Below are positions 1 through 10,454 of a DNA stretch of 64,000 nt, piece by piece. Below the pieces are notes generated by a model. The model saw nothing but the letters and a program-made list of their open reading frames with translations, had not been told where the DNA came from and ran no database searches. Both the position numbers and the translations under genes were made by a program. Each line of letters opens with the position of its first letter. The stretch's first letter is position 1. The stretch is from Comamonadaceae bacterium CG12_big_fil_rev_8_21_14_0_65_59_15 (lineage in GTDB: Bacteria; Pseudomonadota; Gammaproteobacteria; Burkholderiales; Burkholderiaceae_C): the NCBI GenBank assembly GCA_002786915.1, contig PCUV01000024.1:122048-186047 (forward strand). Reading direction: 5' to 3'.

Positions 1-653
1 ACCAACCCGCCATCACGCTGGTGCAGCCGCAAAACCGCTGGGATGAGGACAACGCGCGTTTTTTCTTTCACCCCAGCCAGCTCAAAAGCCTGGTGCCCGC
101 CGGGCGGCTCGACATCGATTCCACCGGCCTGCTGGTGCTCACGCAAGACGGCCGGGTAGCGCGCCAGTTGATTGGTGAAGACGCCAGCATGGAAAAAGAA
201 TACCTGGTGCGCGTGCTCTACACCGGCGTGGCCAATGCTGCGGCAGCCGACTCGGCGGCGGCCACCTATGCCGCTGCGCCAGGTGCCGCGGCGCGCATGG
301 CACAGGCGGCACAGCAAGCGCGGACCGGCCAGGTCACGCAACTGAGCCGTATCGACGACGATGACCCGGTGAGTCAGGACGTGCAGTCCGTGTTCCCCGC
401 AGACAAGCTGGCGCTGTTGCGCCACGGCCTGAAATTGGACGGCCAGGCGCTGCAACCGGCCCAGGTGGAATGGCAAAACCCCGAGCAGTTGCGCTTTGTG
501 CTGACCGAGGGCAAAAAACGCCAGATTCGCCGCATGTGCGAGCAGGTTGGCCTGAAAGTGGTCGGTTTGAAGCGCGTGCGCGTCGGCCGTGTCATGCTGG
601 GCAATTTGCCGCTGGGGCAGTGGCGCTACCTGCAACCACATGAGCGGTTTTAA
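1..653 (+). CDS. rluF: 23S rRNA pseudouridine synthase, RluF-like (5' end outside window)
   Basis: This is the C-terminal part of an RsuA/RluF-family enzyme that isomerises a specific uridine in 23S rRNA to pseudouridine. The reading frame is open to the left edge (frame from base 3), so the start and the N-terminal S4 RNA-binding domain lie outside. The catalytic motif [17 protein letters not shown] is intact, with the Asp of GRLD as nucleophile. MEKEYLVRV and [10 protein letters not shown] follow, and LGQWRYL near the end is typical of the family. EKEYLV favours RluF over RluB. An Ala-rich stretch of about 35 residues (bases 228-330) sits between these motifs and looks like a lineage-specific linker. 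The family is certain, the exact target uridine is inferred. Confidence 0.88.
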   Translation, partial: QPAITLVQPQNRWDEDNARFFFHPSQLKSLVPAGRLDIDSTGLLVLTQDGRVARQLIGEDASMEKEYLVRVLYTGVANAAAADSAAATYAAAPGAAARMAQAAQQARTGQVTQLSRIDDDDPVSQDVQSVFPADKLALLRHGLKLDGQALQPAQVEWQNPEQLRFVLTEGKKRQIRRMCEQVGLKVVGLKRVRVGRVMLGNLPLGQWRYLQPHERF

Positions 654-715
654 CCCTTGCAAAACCCCGTGGCGTATGATTCTGGTCAAGCCCTGACCTT
701 GTTCAATCTGCCGCC

Positions 716-2677
716 ATGACAAGTCATTCATCCGAGACACTCAAGCGCGTCAGCGGCTGGCAGCTCAACGCCCTGATCATCGTCAGCACGGTGATCCTGA
801 CCAACGTGGTGGTGACCCTGGTGGACTGGTTGCTGCTGGCTCGGGTGTCGTCAGACACCTTGAAGGTCAGCACGCTCTCCGGGCTGATCATTGCCACCCT
901 GGTGGTGAGCGTGACCGGCAAGCTGCGCGCGCGCATTGCGGCGGCCAACCAGCACCAACTCGAGCTTGGCATTGAGCGCGCGCAAAGCCACTTGGCGCTG
1001 GCCATTGAGTCGGCCCAAATGATTTTCTGGGAATTCAATTTGGTCAGCGGCGAGTTCTACTACGACAAAAGTAGCCTGGTGCGGCTAGGCTTGCCGTTGG
1101 ATGTTGCGGCCAATACTTTCACAGACTGGCTGGCCTTGGTGCACCCGGATGACCACGCCTCTTTCATGCAAAATTTTCAGGCGGCGCTGGCCCCAGGTGC
1201 ACCCGACTTCCGCTTTGATTACCGGATGCGGCAAGCCGACGACAGTTGGCGCTGGGTGCACTCCCGAGGGCGTGTCAAGGAACGCGATAGGCAGGGCATA
1301 CCGGTGCTGGCTGTCGGCAGCACGATCAATATCAACCAGCGCAAGCAGGCCGAATTGGCGTTGCACACTAGCGAGCAGCGTAGCCAGGCGCTGTCGAGAC
1401 TGCTGCGCCTGGTCGCAGACAACGTGCCCGACATGATCTGGGCCAAAGACCTCAACAAGCGCTACCTGTTTGCCAACAAAGCGATCTGTGAACAGCTCTT
1501 GCTGGCGCAAGACACCGACGAACCGGTTGGCAAGAACGCCCTGTTTTTTGCCCAGCGCCAGCGCGCCAGCCATCCAGACAACCCCCATTGGCACACCTTT
1601 GGTGAGCTGTGCCAGGACAGTGATGCCCTCACTCTGACCAGCGGTCAAGCCGGTCAGTTTGACGAATTTGGCAATGTGTGCGGCCAGCCGCTGTATCTGG
1701 ATGTGCGCAAAGCGCCGCTGACTGACGAACACGGTCAGGTCATTGGTGTGGTAGGCACTGCCCGCGATGTGACAGTAGAGCGCGCCACGCAAGAAAAGCT
1801 GCGCATCGCCGCCGCCGTGCTGGCCAACAGCAGCGAGGCACTTGTCCTGTCAGATGCCAATAACCACATCATCGATGTCAACCCGGCTTACACCCGCCTG
1901 ACCGGCTACACGTTAGCCGAAGTAGCCGGCAAAGACCCAGGAATTTTGCATTCTGGCAAACATGACAAGGCCTTTTACCGGAACATGTGGGCGCAAATTA
2001 ATGCCACCGGAAGCTGGCAGGGCGAGATCTGGAACCGGCGCAAAGACGGCCAAATCTATGCCGAGTGGCTGACCATCAACACGCTTTACAACGATGATGC
2101 CAGCGTGCACCGGCGGGTCGCGCTGTTCAGCGACATCACCGACAAAAAGCGCGCCCAAGAGCTGGTCTGGACGCAAGCCAATTTTGATGCGTTGACCGGT
2201 TTGCCGAATCGGCGCATGTTTTTAAACCGGCTCGAGCACGACCTAAAAAAAGCCCATCGCGGTGACTTTCAACTGGCGCTGATGTTTATTGACCTGGACC
2301 ACTTCAAGGAAATCAACGACACCCTGGGGCACGACGTCGGCGACGCGCTGCTCCGGCAGGCCGGTGCACGCATTGCCGCTTGTGCGCGTGAATCTGACAC
2401 CGTGGCGCGCATCGGCGGTGACGAGTTCATGGTGATTTTTGCCGAGCTGGCCGAGCGCTCTGGCATTGACCGCGTGGCGCAACATATTTTGGCCAGCTTG
2501 GCGCAACCGTTCGAGTTGGCACCGGGCCCCTGCTGCGTGTCGGCCAGCATTGGCATCACGCTCTACCCGAGTGACGCCACCCGTCTGGAAGACCTGATGA
2601 AAACCGCCGACCAAGCGATGTACGTAGCCAAAGACGCCGGGCGCAACCGTTTCAGCTATTTCACCCGCGCCACGTAA
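716..2677 (+). CDS. membrane-bound PAS-PAS-PAS-GGDEF diguanylate cyclase
   Basis: A 653-residue protein predicted to make cyclic di-GMP from two GTP. Two N-terminal membrane helices (about residues 16-42 and 50-70) are followed by three PAS-type domains (about 90-215, 235-360, 365-485; the third has LSDANNHIIDVNPAYTRLTG and GEIWNRRKDG). A C-terminal GGDEF domain starts at ALTGLPNRRMF. The active-site GGDEF is intact at about residues 566-570 and is preceded, five residues upstream, by an RESD inhibitory I-site, so product inhibition is expected. There is no EAL domain. The ATG at 716 lies 62 bp after the preceding gene. The signal sensed is unknown. The role as an active cyclase is inferred from intact motifs. 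Confidence 0.9.
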   Translation: MTSHSSETLKRVSGWQLNALIIVSTVILTNVVVTLVDWLLLARVSSDTLKVSTLSGLIIATLVVSVTGKLRARIAAANQHQLELGIERAQSHLALAIESAQMIFWEFNLVSGEFYYDKSSLVRLGLPLDVAANTFTDWLALVHPDDHASFMQNFQAALAPGAPDFRFDYRMRQADDSWRWVHSRGRVKERDRQGIPVLAVGSTININQRKQAELALHTSEQRSQALSRLLRLVADNVPDMIWAKDLNKRYLFANKAICEQLLLAQDTDEPVGKNALFFAQRQRASHPDNPHWHTFGELCQDSDALTLTSGQAGQFDEFGNVCGQPLYLDVRKAPLTDEHGQVIGVVGTARDVTVERATQEKLRIAAAVLANSSEALVLSDANNHIIDVNPAYTRLTGYTLAEVAGKDPGILHSGKHDKAFYRNMWAQINATGSWQGEIWNRRKDGQIYAEWLTINTLYNDDASVHRRVALFSDITDKKRAQELVWTQANFDALTGLPNRRMFLNRLEHDLKKAHRGDFQLALMFIDLDHFKEINDTLGHDVGDALLRQAGARIAACARESDTVARIGGDEFMVIFAELAERSGIDRVAQHILASLAQPFELAPGPCCVSASIGITLYPSDATRLEDLMKTADQAMYVAKDAGRNRFSYFTRAT

Positions 2678-2802
2678 CCAGCGGCGTTGTACCGACTGCA
2701 CCGGCAAGACGGCTTGCACCAGGCAAGGTGACCTTGATGACCTCACATTGACAAGAAGCCCTAGACCGCCGCCCCTACCGCTGCCGTGGCGCTGGCCCCA
2801 CA

Positions 2803-4107
2803 ATGATCGGCATGGCAACTTTACCGACTTCGCCGATCGCGCCGATGACGCGAATCAAGCAGATCGCGCGCCACCTGCGCGCCACTGACCTGCGCGCGGC
2901 AGCGCAACTGGCCACACAGGCGACACACGCCATCACCCGCATCAGCGAAGGCGTGCACCAGTCGGTCTGGCGCACGCTGGGCGTGCCCGGCGGCGCCAGA
3001 GCAGACCAGACACGCGGTCTGACCGGGCTGATTTACCAAAGCATCCACAGCGCCACAGATTTGATGGGTCGGGCGCTGGAATCTGCCCTGTCGCAACTGG
3101 AGCCAACGCTGCGACGCCTTCAGACCCAAGCCGACGAGTCCGCCGAGCGGGTGGCCTTCATCGCGGCACTCAACGGTGTCATGGGCGACCGCCTGGCCGC
3201 CAGCGGCAACGCGCTGGCGCTGCCCATGACGATGCGTTTTAAAGTGCTATCTGCCCAATGTTCTAAAGGGCTGGAAGCTAATTTAGCGATCAACCAGCAG
3301 ATCCCGAGCGCAACACCGAAGCTGCTGTTGGTAATCCACGGCCTGTGCATGAACGATCTGCAGTTCGACGCTCAGCACGCCGGCCGACCCGTGAACCACG
3401 CCACGGCGCTGGCACAGGCGCTGGGCTACACGCCGGTTTACCTGCGCTACAACACGGGGCTGCACATCTCGCAAAATGGTCAGCAACTGGCTGCACAGCT
3501 GGAGAACCTGGTGGCGCGCTGGCCCATGGCGCTGGAACGCATCAGCGTGCTGGCGCACAGCATGGGTGGGCTGGTGATGCGCAGCGCGTTGCATCAGGCA
3601 ACCCTGGCAGGCATGCACTGGCCGCAGCACTTGAAGAACATCATTTTCCTGGGTACACCGCACCACGGCGCTCCACTGGAGCGCGCGGGCAACTGGGTCG
3701 ATGTGCTATTGGGCAGCACCCCTTACAGCCGACCGTTTGCCAAGCTCGGCCAACTGCGCAGCGCTGGCGTGACCGATCTGCGCCACGGCGTGGTGCTAGG
3801 CGAAGACTGGCAAGGGCGCGACCGTTTTGACCACCACGGCGACCCGCGCACCCCCCTGCCGCTGCCAGCTGATGTAGCCTGCTTTACCGTAGCGGCCACA
3901 CTGGCCGCGCGCCGTGGCGTGGTGGCAGAGCGTCTGCTGGGTGACAGCTTGGTGCCGCTGCGCAGCGCGCTGGGCCAGCACGACGACCCGCGCCACCAGC
4001 TGCACTTTGCCCCTGAGCGCCAGTTGCTGCTGTACCGCACCGGCCACCTGCAACTGCTCGCCAGCCCGGCGGTGACGCAACAACTGCTGCGCTGGTTGGG
4101 GTCGTAG
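2803..4107 (+). CDS. alpha/beta-hydrolase (PGAP1/DUF676-like esterase or lipase)
   Basis: A 434-residue protein whose second half is an alpha/beta-hydrolase fold. LLLVIHGLCMND looks like the oxyanion-hole strand, and VLAHSMGGLVMRSAL carries the nucleophile Ser in GHSxGG form (AHSMGG). GDSLVPLRSALG probably holds the acid residue and YRTGHLQLL the catalytic His. The N-terminal 150 residues are helical, with an apolipoprotein-like character, and show no signal peptide. The natural substrate cannot be read from sequence. A low-GC segment at 3237-3286, coding for residues about 145-162 just before the hydrolase core, matches a repeat found elsewhere in the window. It lies alone between the GGDEF gene and the aminotransferase gene. 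Confidence 0.82.
   Translation: MIGMATLPTSPIAPMTRIKQIARHLRATDLRAAAQLATQATHAITRISEGVHQSVWRTLGVPGGARADQTRGLTGLIYQSIHSATDLMGRALESALSQLEPTLRRLQTQADESAERVAFIAALNGVMGDRLAASGNALALPMTMRFKVLSAQCSKGLEANLAINQQIPSATPKLLLVIHGLCMNDLQFDAQHAGRPVNHATALAQALGYTPVYLRYNTGLHISQNGQQLAAQLENLVARWPMALERISVLAHSMGGLVMRSALHQATLAGMHWPQHLKNIIFLGTPHHGAPLERAGNWVDVLLGSTPYSRPFAKLGQLRSAGVTDLRHGVVLGEDWQGRDRFDHHGDPRTPLPLPADVACFTVAATLAARRGVVAERLLGDSLVPLRSALGQHDDPRHQLHFAPERQLLLYRTGHLQLLASPAVTQQLLRWLGS
3237..3286 (+). repeat. dispersed AT-rich repeat, copy C (in hydrolase gene)
   Basis: A low-GC island in a GC-rich gene. In the same strand sense it lines up with the copies at 48739 and 45911 through GTGCTA near its left end, TAAAGGG in the middle and GGAAGCTAATTT at its right end. 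It is read in frame as part of the hydrolase. This is one of the weaker matches in the family. Confidence 0.4.
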
Positions 4108-4204
4108 CCCCGCGCTTCTGGCCATCGCGTCAGGGTGCGCCAAATGCGTGGTCAAGCCAGTCGTAAACTGTCAGCCCACGTCCACTCGCGCCCCCAGCCC
4201 GCCC

Positions 4205-5110
4205 ATGAACACCTTGCCCGACCTGCCCTGCTACCTCAACGGCGACTACACCACACTGCCGCACGCCAAGGTCAGCGTGATGGACCATGGCTTTATTTTT
4301 GGCGACGGCATTTATGAGGTGGTGCCGGTCTATGGTGGGCGGCTGTTTCGCTTTGACCAGCACATGGTCCGGCTCACGCGCAGCCTCAAGGAAACCCGCA
4401 TCCACAACCCGTTCACGGCCGGGGAATGGGCTGAAATTGCACTTAAATTAGTAGCTTCTTACGCAGAACAGACGGTGTCCAAGGTCGAAAATACCGATCA
4501 AATGGTGTACTTCCAGATCACCCGGGGCGTGGCGCTGCGCGACCATGTCATGCCCACCGACATCACGCCCACGGTGTTTGCCATGAGCAACGTACTCAAA
4601 CCCGCCAATGACGCGCAGCGCCAGCAGGGTGTGGCGTGCATCACCGCCGACGACTTCCGCTGGGAAAAAGCGCACATCAAAAGCGTGAGCCTGCTCGGCG
4701 CCGTGTTGGCGCGCCAGATGAGCTTTGATGTGGGCGCCACAGAAACCATCATGTTCCGCCACGGCCACCGCAGCGAAGCCGCCGCCAGCAACGTCTGGGT
4801 GGTCAAAAACGGCGTCGTCATCGGCCCGCCCAAAGACCATCTGGTGCTCGAAGGCATCCGCTACGGCTTGATCGAAGAACTCTGCCAAGCCCAGGGCATC
4901 CCGTTTGAACTGCGCCCGATCCGCTGCGCCGAGGTGTTTACCGCCGACGAGGTGATGCTGTCGTCTGCCACCAAAGAGGTGCTGCCGGTGACGCGCATCG
5001 ACGGCAAGCCGGTCGGTGCGGGCAAGCCCGGCCCGGTGTATCAGCGCCTGTACCAGGGTTATCAGCTCGCCAAGGAAGCCACCCCCACTTCGGCACCTGC
5101 CGGGTCTTGA
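4205..5110 (+). CDS. dat: D-amino-acid transaminase (fold-type IV PLP enzyme)
   Basis: A 301-residue class IV aminotransferase that interconverts D-amino acids and 2-oxoacids, for example D-alanine and D-glutamate. The N-terminal YLNGDY and [17 protein letters not shown] are characteristic of D-AAT/branched-chain transaminases. The PLP lysine is expected in [13 protein letters not shown], with [10 protein letters not shown] providing the cofactor-binding Glu region. [16 protein letters not shown] closes the active site. The ATG at 4205 is preferred to an in-frame GTG at 4148 because the family begins at this point. Bases 4441-4492 are an AT-rich repeat copy coding for about 17 residues ([17 protein letters not shown]) in a surface region before the conserved [11 protein letters not shown]. 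Confidence 0.9.
   Translation: MNTLPDLPCYLNGDYTTLPHAKVSVMDHGFIFGDGIYEVVPVYGGRLFRFDQHMVRLTRSLKETRIHNPFTAGEWAEIALKLVASYAEQTVSKVENTDQMVYFQITRGVALRDHVMPTDITPTVFAMSNVLKPANDAQRQQGVACITADDFRWEKAHIKSVSLLGAVLARQMSFDVGATETIMFRHGHRSEAAASNVWVVKNGVVIGPPKDHLVLEGIRYGLIEELCQAQGIPFELRPIRCAEVFTADEVMLSSATKEVLPVTRIDGKPVGAGKPGPVYQRLYQGYQLAKEATPTSAPAGS
4441..4492 (+). repeat. dispersed AT-rich repeat, copy A (in D-amino-acid transaminase gene)
   Basis: A segment of markedly lower GC than its surroundings. It shares GCAGAACA and GGTC-AAAA with the copy inside exbB (45911-45963), and TAGCT-CTTA-GCAG with the intergenic copy at 48739-48787. It is translated in frame and adds about 17 residues. The matches are visible by eye over about 45 bp. 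Confidence 0.6.
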
Positions 5111-5201
5111 ATTCCTGAACTCCACCACCATGTGCGGCGGTGTTCCCACTGCGGCGTGTGCCTGCCTGCCGCGTTTTCATTCGTCAAACCCCTGTACCAA
5201 C

Positions 5202-7205
5202 ATGACCAAACAAACCCTCTCCTTTCAGGCTGAAGTGGCGCAACTGCTGCACCTGGTGACGCATTCGCTGTACTCCAACAAAGAGATTTTTCTGCGCGAG
5301 CTGATTTCCAACGCGTCGGACGCCTGCGACAAACTGCGCTTTGAAGCCATCAACGACAGCGGTCTGTATGAGAGCGACAGCGAACTCAAGGTCAAGGTCA
5401 CGTTCGACAAAGACGCCAAAACGCTCACCATCACCGACAACGGCATCGGCATGAGCACGCAAGAGGCCATCGACCACCTGGGGACGATTGCCAAGAGCGG
5501 CACCAAAGACTTTGTGAGCAAGCTCAGCGGCGACCAAAAGGCCGACTCGCAGCTCATCGGCCAGTTTGGCGTGGGCTTTTACAGCGGTTTCATCGTGGCC
5601 GACAAGATCACGGTGGAGTCGCGCCACGCGGGCATGAAGCCCGAAGAGGGCGTGCGCTGGATCAGCGGTGGCGCGGGCAACTTTGAGGTGGAAGCCATCA
5701 CCCGGCCCGAGCGCGGCACCAGCGTCATCCTGCACCTGAATGACGACGCGCAAGATTACCTGTCGGCGTGGAAGATCAAGAGCATCATCAGCAAATACTC
5801 GGATCACATCAGCCTGCCGATCCTGATGGAAAAAGAAGAATGGAAAGACGGCGAGCTGATCGACCCCAAGGACGAAAAAGGCGGCCGCCAGCCCGGCTCC
5901 ATGGTCAAGACCGGAGAATGGGAAACCGTCAACAAGGCCAACGCCATCTGGGCGCGCGCCAAAAAAGACATCACACAAGAGCAGTACGACGAGTTTTACA
6001 AACAGATCAGTCACGACTTTGAAGCGCCGCTGGCGCACACCCACAACCGGGTCGAAGGCAGCACCGAATACACGCAGTTGCTTTACATCCCCGGCAAGGC
6101 GCCGTTTGACCTGTACAACCGTGAAAAATCGGCGGGCGTCAAGCTGTACGTGAAGCGCGTCTTCATCATGGACGACGCTGAGGCGTTGCTGCCCACCTAC
6201 CTGCGTTTTGTGAAGGGCGTGGTGGACTCAGCCGACCTGCCGCTGAATGTGAGCCGTGAACTGCTGCAAGAAAGCCGCGACGTGAAAGCGATCCGCGAAG
6301 GCTGCACCAAGCGCGTGCTGGGCATGCTCGAAGACCTGGCCAAACACGACAAGCTGCCCGAGACCGCGGCCTCAGCCGATGGCGCAGCCGCCGCAGAGGT
6401 CACCGACGTCCTGACCGCCGAAGAAAAGGCCGAAGCAGAAAAGAACGCTGGCAAGTACACCAAGTTCTACACCGAATTTGGCGCCGTGCTCAAAGAGGGT
6501 CTGGGCGAAGACTTTGCCAACAAGGACCGCATTGCCAAACTGCTGCGTTTTGCCAGTAGCACCACCGACACGGTGAGCGTGAGCCTGGCTGACTACAAGG
6601 CGCGCATGAAAGAAGGGCAAGAAGCCATTTACTACATCACCGCCGACACGCTGGCGGCGGCCAAGAACAGCCCGCAGCTCGAAGTGTTCAAGAAGAAAGG
6701 CATTGAAGTGCTCTTGATGACCGACCGTGTCGATGAATGGGCGTTGAGCTTTTTGCACGACTTTGACGGCACGCCGCTGCAAAGCGTGGCCAAGGGCGCG
6801 GTGGACCTGGGCAAGCTACAGGACGAGGCCGAAAAGAAAGCGGCAGAAGAAGCTGCCGAAGCCTTCAAGCCGCTGCTGGCCAAGATCAAGGAAGCGCTGA
6901 AAGACAAAGCCGAAGACGTGCGCGTGACCACGCGTCTGGTGGACAGCCCAGCCTGTCTGGTGGTGCAAGACCAAGGCATGAGCACGCAACTGGCGCGCAT
7001 GCTCAAGCAGGCCGGTCAGACGGCGCCGCAGGTCAAGCCGATTCTGGAAGTGAACGCGCACCACCCGCTGGTGAAAAAGCTCGACGGTTCGCCCAACTTC
7101 TTTGATCTGGTGCACATCCTGTTTGACCAGGCGCTGCTGGCCGAAGGCGGGTTGCCCGACGACCCGGCGGCTTACGTCAAACGCGTCAACACGCTGTTGG
7201 TTTAA
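5202..7205 (+). CDS. htpG: molecular chaperone HtpG (Hsp90 family)
   Basis: A 667-residue bacterial Hsp90, an ATP-dependent cytosolic chaperone. The N-terminal GHKL ATPase domain shows [20 protein letters not shown], the nucleotide motif DNGIGMS and [10 protein letters not shown]. The middle domain has the conserved [20 protein letters not shown] segment ([17 protein letters not shown]) and the catalytic-loop Arg region. The C-terminal dimerisation domain ends in VKRVNTLL. The length is slightly above the usual 620-650 because of an Ala-rich linker near residues 390-410. The reading frame extends upstream to 5016, but [19 protein letters not shown] at 5202 is the family start. No clear heat-shock promoter was recognised in the 90 bp upstream. 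Confidence 0.98.
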   Translation: MTKQTLSFQAEVAQLLHLVTHSLYSNKEIFLRELISNASDACDKLRFEAINDSGLYESDSELKVKVTFDKDAKTLTITDNGIGMSTQEAIDHLGTIAKSGTKDFVSKLSGDQKADSQLIGQFGVGFYSGFIVADKITVESRHAGMKPEEGVRWISGGAGNFEVEAITRPERGTSVILHLNDDAQDYLSAWKIKSIISKYSDHISLPILMEKEEWKDGELIDPKDEKGGRQPGSMVKTGEWETVNKANAIWARAKKDITQEQYDEFYKQISHDFEAPLAHTHNRVEGSTEYTQLLYIPGKAPFDLYNREKSAGVKLYVKRVFIMDDAEALLPTYLRFVKGVVDSADLPLNVSRELLQESRDVKAIREGCTKRVLGMLEDLAKHDKLPETAASADGAAAAEVTDVLTAEEKAEAEKNAGKYTKFYTEFGAVLKEGLGEDFANKDRIAKLLRFASSTTDTVSVSLADYKARMKEGQEAIYYITADTLAAAKNSPQLEVFKKKGIEVLLMTDRVDEWALSFLHDFDGTPLQSVAKGAVDLGKLQDEAEKKAAEEAAEAFKPLLAKIKEALKDKAEDVRVTTRLVDSPACLVVQDQGMSTQLARMLKQAGQTAPQVKPILEVNAHHPLVKKLDGSPNFFDLVHILFDQALLAEGGLPDDPAAYVKRVNTLLV

Positions 7206-7215
7206 GGTAATCCGC

Positions 7216-8721
7216 TCACCCCTTGACCGACACCAGCATCCGCTTCTCGTCGTCGGTCAACGGTTCCAGCTGACGCATCTGCTGCGCCAGCACCTCCAGT
7301 GTGGCCTCTGACGCGTCGCGCCCCAGTACTTGGCGCGCCTGGATGCGTGCGCGCAGTTGCTCGGGGCTGGCCTGTGGCGCCAATATGCCAAACTGTGCAC
7401 CCCGCTCGTGCGCCAGATTTCGGAAGGCGTCACGGTCGGTGCGGCGCAAAAACGTCGCATCGACCACCACCGACCAACCAGCACCAAGCAGGGATGCCGC
7501 CGTCTCGCGCAGATGGTCATAGGTGCGCCGATGCGCGTCGGGCGCGTACAGGCCGCTGTTCAAGGCCGAGCTACTGCGCGCCAGCGGCTCCAGCCCAAAC
7601 AAGCGCTTGCGCTGTACGTCTGCCCGTAAGCGCAAGGTATTTCCATCCCCACTCGATTGCAGCAGTCTGTCGGTCAGCCAGGTCTTGCCGCAGCCGGACA
7701 AGCCGTGGGTGACGGTCAGGCGCAGCGCCGGGGGTGCCACCAAACGCTGCGCCAACGCCACTTGCGCGCGCACAGGTGATGCGTCTTCCCCGGTTTGCTG
7801 CACCCGTATGGCGGCCACCTTGGCACGCACCAGACAGCGGTACACCGCATAAAAGCGCAGCAGTGCCGCGCTTGGGTAGAAGCCCAGGCAACTGGCCAGC
7901 TCGTTGATGAACCAACACGCCAACCCCGGCTGACAGTGCGCCAACAGGTCCTCATAGGTAAACGCCAGGTCGCTGAGCACATCGATCCAGCGCAGCGCGT
8001 CGCTGAACTCGATACAGTCAAACGGGCAAACCTGATCGTCCAACAGCACCAGGTTGCCCAGGTGCAGGTCACCATGACATTCACGCACCCAGCCACCCTG
8101 CCGACGCGCCTGCATCAAGGGCTGTAGCGCGTCAAACTGCTGCTGCGTCCAGTGTTGCAAGGCATTCAGCGTGGCCTGACTCGCGGCGGCGTCGAGCACA
8201 CGCCGAAGATCAGGGAAATTGTCCAACGCGTAGTTCAGCGCTTGCGCCGGCGTACCCCACTGCGAAACGGGCGCTACACGCTCTGCGTGTGCGTAGAAAT
8301 CGTCCAGCGTCTGCGCCAGCGCGCTCAGATGCTGCGGCGTCAGTTCGCCGCGCGCGCACACGTGGTCCAGCCGCGCCGACTCGTCAAAGCGGCGCATGCG
8401 CACGGCGTATTCAACGGGTTCGCCAAGAGGTTCAAAACACGGCCCGTTGGGACCACGGTAAATGCTCACCACGTCCAGATACACCTGCGGTGCAAAGCGC
8501 TGATTCAGGCGCAGTTCGTCCAGGCAGCGCGCATGGCGCAAGTCCAACGTGCTGAAGTCCAGAAACGACAGCTTGAGCGGCTTTTTGATCTTGTACGCAT
8601 AGCTGCCTGCCAGCAGCACCCACGAGATATGCGTTTGCACCAGCTCCACCTGCACCGGCTTGTGCGGATAAGCCTGCGGCTGCAGCAAGGCTTGAATCAG
8701 CGGTGGCAGGTTAAGGTCCAT
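7216..8721 (-). CDS. phosphotransferase-like protein fused to P-loop kinase domain
   Basis: A 501-residue two-domain protein. The first 330 residues resemble aminoglycoside phosphotransferase/choline-kinase folds: the nucleotide-binding lysine is in SYAYKIKKPLKL, the catalytic loop is CHGDLHLGNLVLL, and the metal-binding segment is FDCIEFSDALRWIDVLSDLAF. The last 170 residues are a P-loop kinase of the AAA_33 type with Walker A GLSGCGKTWL and a later VVVDATFLRRTDRDAF. Such fusions are common in proteobacteria and have no settled substrate. The gene lies 50 bp after the histidine kinase gene and is probably the last gene of that minus-strand operon. Both activities are predicted from motifs only. 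Confidence 0.85.
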   Translation of the reverse strand: MDLNLPPLIQALLQPQAYPHKPVQVELVQTHISWVLLAGSYAYKIKKPLKLSFLDFSTLDLRHARCLDELRLNQRFAPQVYLDVVSIYRGPNGPCFEPLGEPVEYAVRMRRFDESARLDHVCARGELTPQHLSALAQTLDDFYAHAERVAPVSQWGTPAQALNYALDNFPDLRRVLDAAASQATLNALQHWTQQQFDALQPLMQARRQGGWVRECHGDLHLGNLVLLDDQVCPFDCIEFSDALRWIDVLSDLAFTYEDLLAHCQPGLACWFINELASCLGFYPSAALLRFYAVYRCLVRAKVAAIRVQQTGEDASPVRAQVALAQRLVAPPALRLTVTHGLSGCGKTWLTDRLLQSSGDGNTLRLRADVQRKRLFGLEPLARSSSALNSGLYAPDAHRRTYDHLRETAASLLGAGWSVVVDATFLRRTDRDAFRNLAHERGAQFGILAPQASPEQLRARIQARQVLGRDASEATLEVLAQQMRQLEPLTDDEKRMLVSVKG

Positions 8722-8771
8722 GCAGGTATCTTAGGCCTGTTAGCCAGCAAGCAGGTCGTGGGGCGGCAAGC

Positions 8772-10454
8772 TCAGGCCGGCGCATGGTCACTGGGTGGCT
8801 CGGGCTGGCGCAAGGGCAGAGTCACTCTGAACGTGCTGCCTTTGCCAAGCTCGGACTTCACCTCGATGCTGCCGTGGTGCTTTTGAATGATGCCGTAGGC
8901 CACCGACAGACCCAGACCGGTGCCCTTGCCGACGGGCTTGGTGGTGAAGAAAGGCTCAAAAATGCGCCCCAGATGCTTGGGCTGGATGCCACTGCCGGTA
9001 TCCGCAATCTCGATCCAGACCCGATCCTGCGCCTGCCCGGTGCGCAGGGTGATGGTGCCGTGTGCTTCGATGGCGTGCGACGCGTTCACCAACAGGTTCA
9101 TGAAGACCTGGTTGAGTTGAAAGGGGAAACACTCAATGCGCGGTATGCCCGCATACACCTTGACCACCTCAGCCTTGTACTTGAGTTCGTTCCATACCAC
9201 ACGCAGCGTGCTTTCCAGCCCCGCCTCGATGTCGGCCCACTGGCGTTCAGCCTCGTCCACGTGGGAGAAATTTTTAAGGTCTTGCACGATGCGCGTCACA
9301 CGCTGGAGCCCGTCAATGGACTCTTTGAGCAAGTTGGGTAAATCTTCACGCAAGAAAGACAGATCAACCGCCGCTTCAACCTGCTCCACCTGCTGCCGGT
9401 CTGCGTCCGGCAAAGCGTCCTTGGCTTGTTCATAACTGGCAACCAACTTGAGTAAGCCATTTGCATAGCCCTGCAAACTGCTCAGATTGGAACTGACAAA
9501 TCCCACCGGGTTGTTGATTTCGTGCGCCACACCCGCCGCCAACTGGCCAATGGAAGCCATGCGTTCGGACTGAAGCAATTGATTTTGCGCCGCCTCAAGT
9601 TTTTCGATCAGCTTGGCTTGAAGTTGCTTTTCGGCTTGCAGCTTTTCATTGAGCGCGTGCAGATCGGCGGTACGCTCGAGCACCCGCTCTTCAAGAAAGT
9701 CCCGCGACTCCCGCAATGCTTTTTCAGCCAGCACCCGTTCGGTGATGTCCTGAAAGCTGAACACACGCCCGACAATTTGTTCGTGCAGAAATTGGGGCCG
9801 CGAACCCACCTCAAGAACACGGCCATCATGGTGATGCCACAGGCCCTTGGTTTCCGCACTGTCGAGCACCGCGTCAAGGAGTTGGCGCAGCGCTTCAGAC
9901 TCAAGCACCTGGCGTACGATAAAGTCCAGCATGCGGCCGTCATCCTGAACATGCACCAGCTCATCAGGCAGTTGCCACATTTGGCCAAACATCCGGTTCA
10001 TGCTGCTGACCTTGCCGTGCCAGTCCAGCACCAGAATGCCGTTACCGGTCGATTCCAGCGTGGCACGCAATTGCGACAGGGTGTGCGCCAGGGCCTCTTC
10101 GGCAACGCGCTCGTCTTGCGAAGGCACGGCGCGCACCATCAGCAACGGTACATCCGGCGACGTCAGCACATACACCGATTTGCGCACCGCCAGCAACTCC
10201 CCATTGAAGCACCGGTACTGGGCTTGCTGATCAGCAATGGGGTGCAATTGGCCTGTCTGGGCATCTTGCCAGTAAAAAAGGTCTTGCAGATCAGCTTCGA
10301 CATCGGTCACCGTCAAGCCCTGTAACTGGCCTGGTGCATAGCCCAATAGCGTGTGTGCCGCAGCGTTGGCCAGTTCAATTTGCAGCGTGCCGGGGTTGAC
10401 CAGCAGCATCAGCTCGGGGCAATTGTCCAGCATCCACTGCGCGCGCTCGGTCAC
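8772..10454 (-). CDS. PAS-domain sensor histidine kinase
   Basis: A 560-residue cytoplasmic histidine kinase without obvious membrane helices. Two PAS-like domains (about residues 5-115 and 125-245) lead through a long coiled coil (about 245-300) to a HisKA-type dimerisation segment, IGQLAAGVAHEINNPVG, where the phospho-accepting His is near residue 311. The ATPase domain has N-box NLLVNASHAIE, DTGSGI, FEPFFTTKPVGKGTGLGLS and a final GST-FRVTLPL. No receiver domain is fused and no response regulator gene follows. The only receiver domain nearby is at the C-terminus of the GGDEF/EAL protein two genes upstream. Its start overlaps the stop of the HD-GYP gene by 4 bp (ATGA), implying translational coupling. 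Confidence 0.92.
   Translation of the reverse strand: MTERAQWMLDNCPELMLLVNPGTLQIELANAAAHTLLGYAPGQLQGLTVTDVEADLQDLFYWQDAQTGQLHPIADQQAQYRCFNGELLAVRKSVYVLTSPDVPLLMVRAVPSQDERVAEEALAHTLSQLRATLESTGNGILVLDWHGKVSSMNRMFGQMWQLPDELVHVQDDGRMLDFIVRQVLESEALRQLLDAVLDSAETKGLWHHHDGRVLEVGSRPQFLHEQIVGRVFSFQDITERVLAEKALRESRDFLEERVLERTADLHALNEKLQAEKQLQAKLIEKLEAAQNQLLQSERMASIGQLAAGVAHEINNPVGFVSSNLSSLQGYANGLLKLVASYEQAKDALPDADRQQVEQVEAAVDLSFLREDLPNLLKESIDGLQRVTRIVQDLKNFSHVDEAERQWADIEAGLESTLRVVWNELKYKAEVVKVYAGIPRIECFPFQLNQVFMNLLVNASHAIEAHGTITLRTGQAQDRVWIEIADTGSGIQPKHLGRIFEPFFTTKPVGKGTGLGLSVAYGIIQKHHGSIEVKSELGKGSTFRVTLPLRQPEPPSDHAPA

Noticed and set aside
4148..4204. Upstream GTG start for the D-amino-acid transaminase
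   Set aside because: The extra 19 residues have no family similarity, and the ATG at 4205 starts exactly where homologues do.
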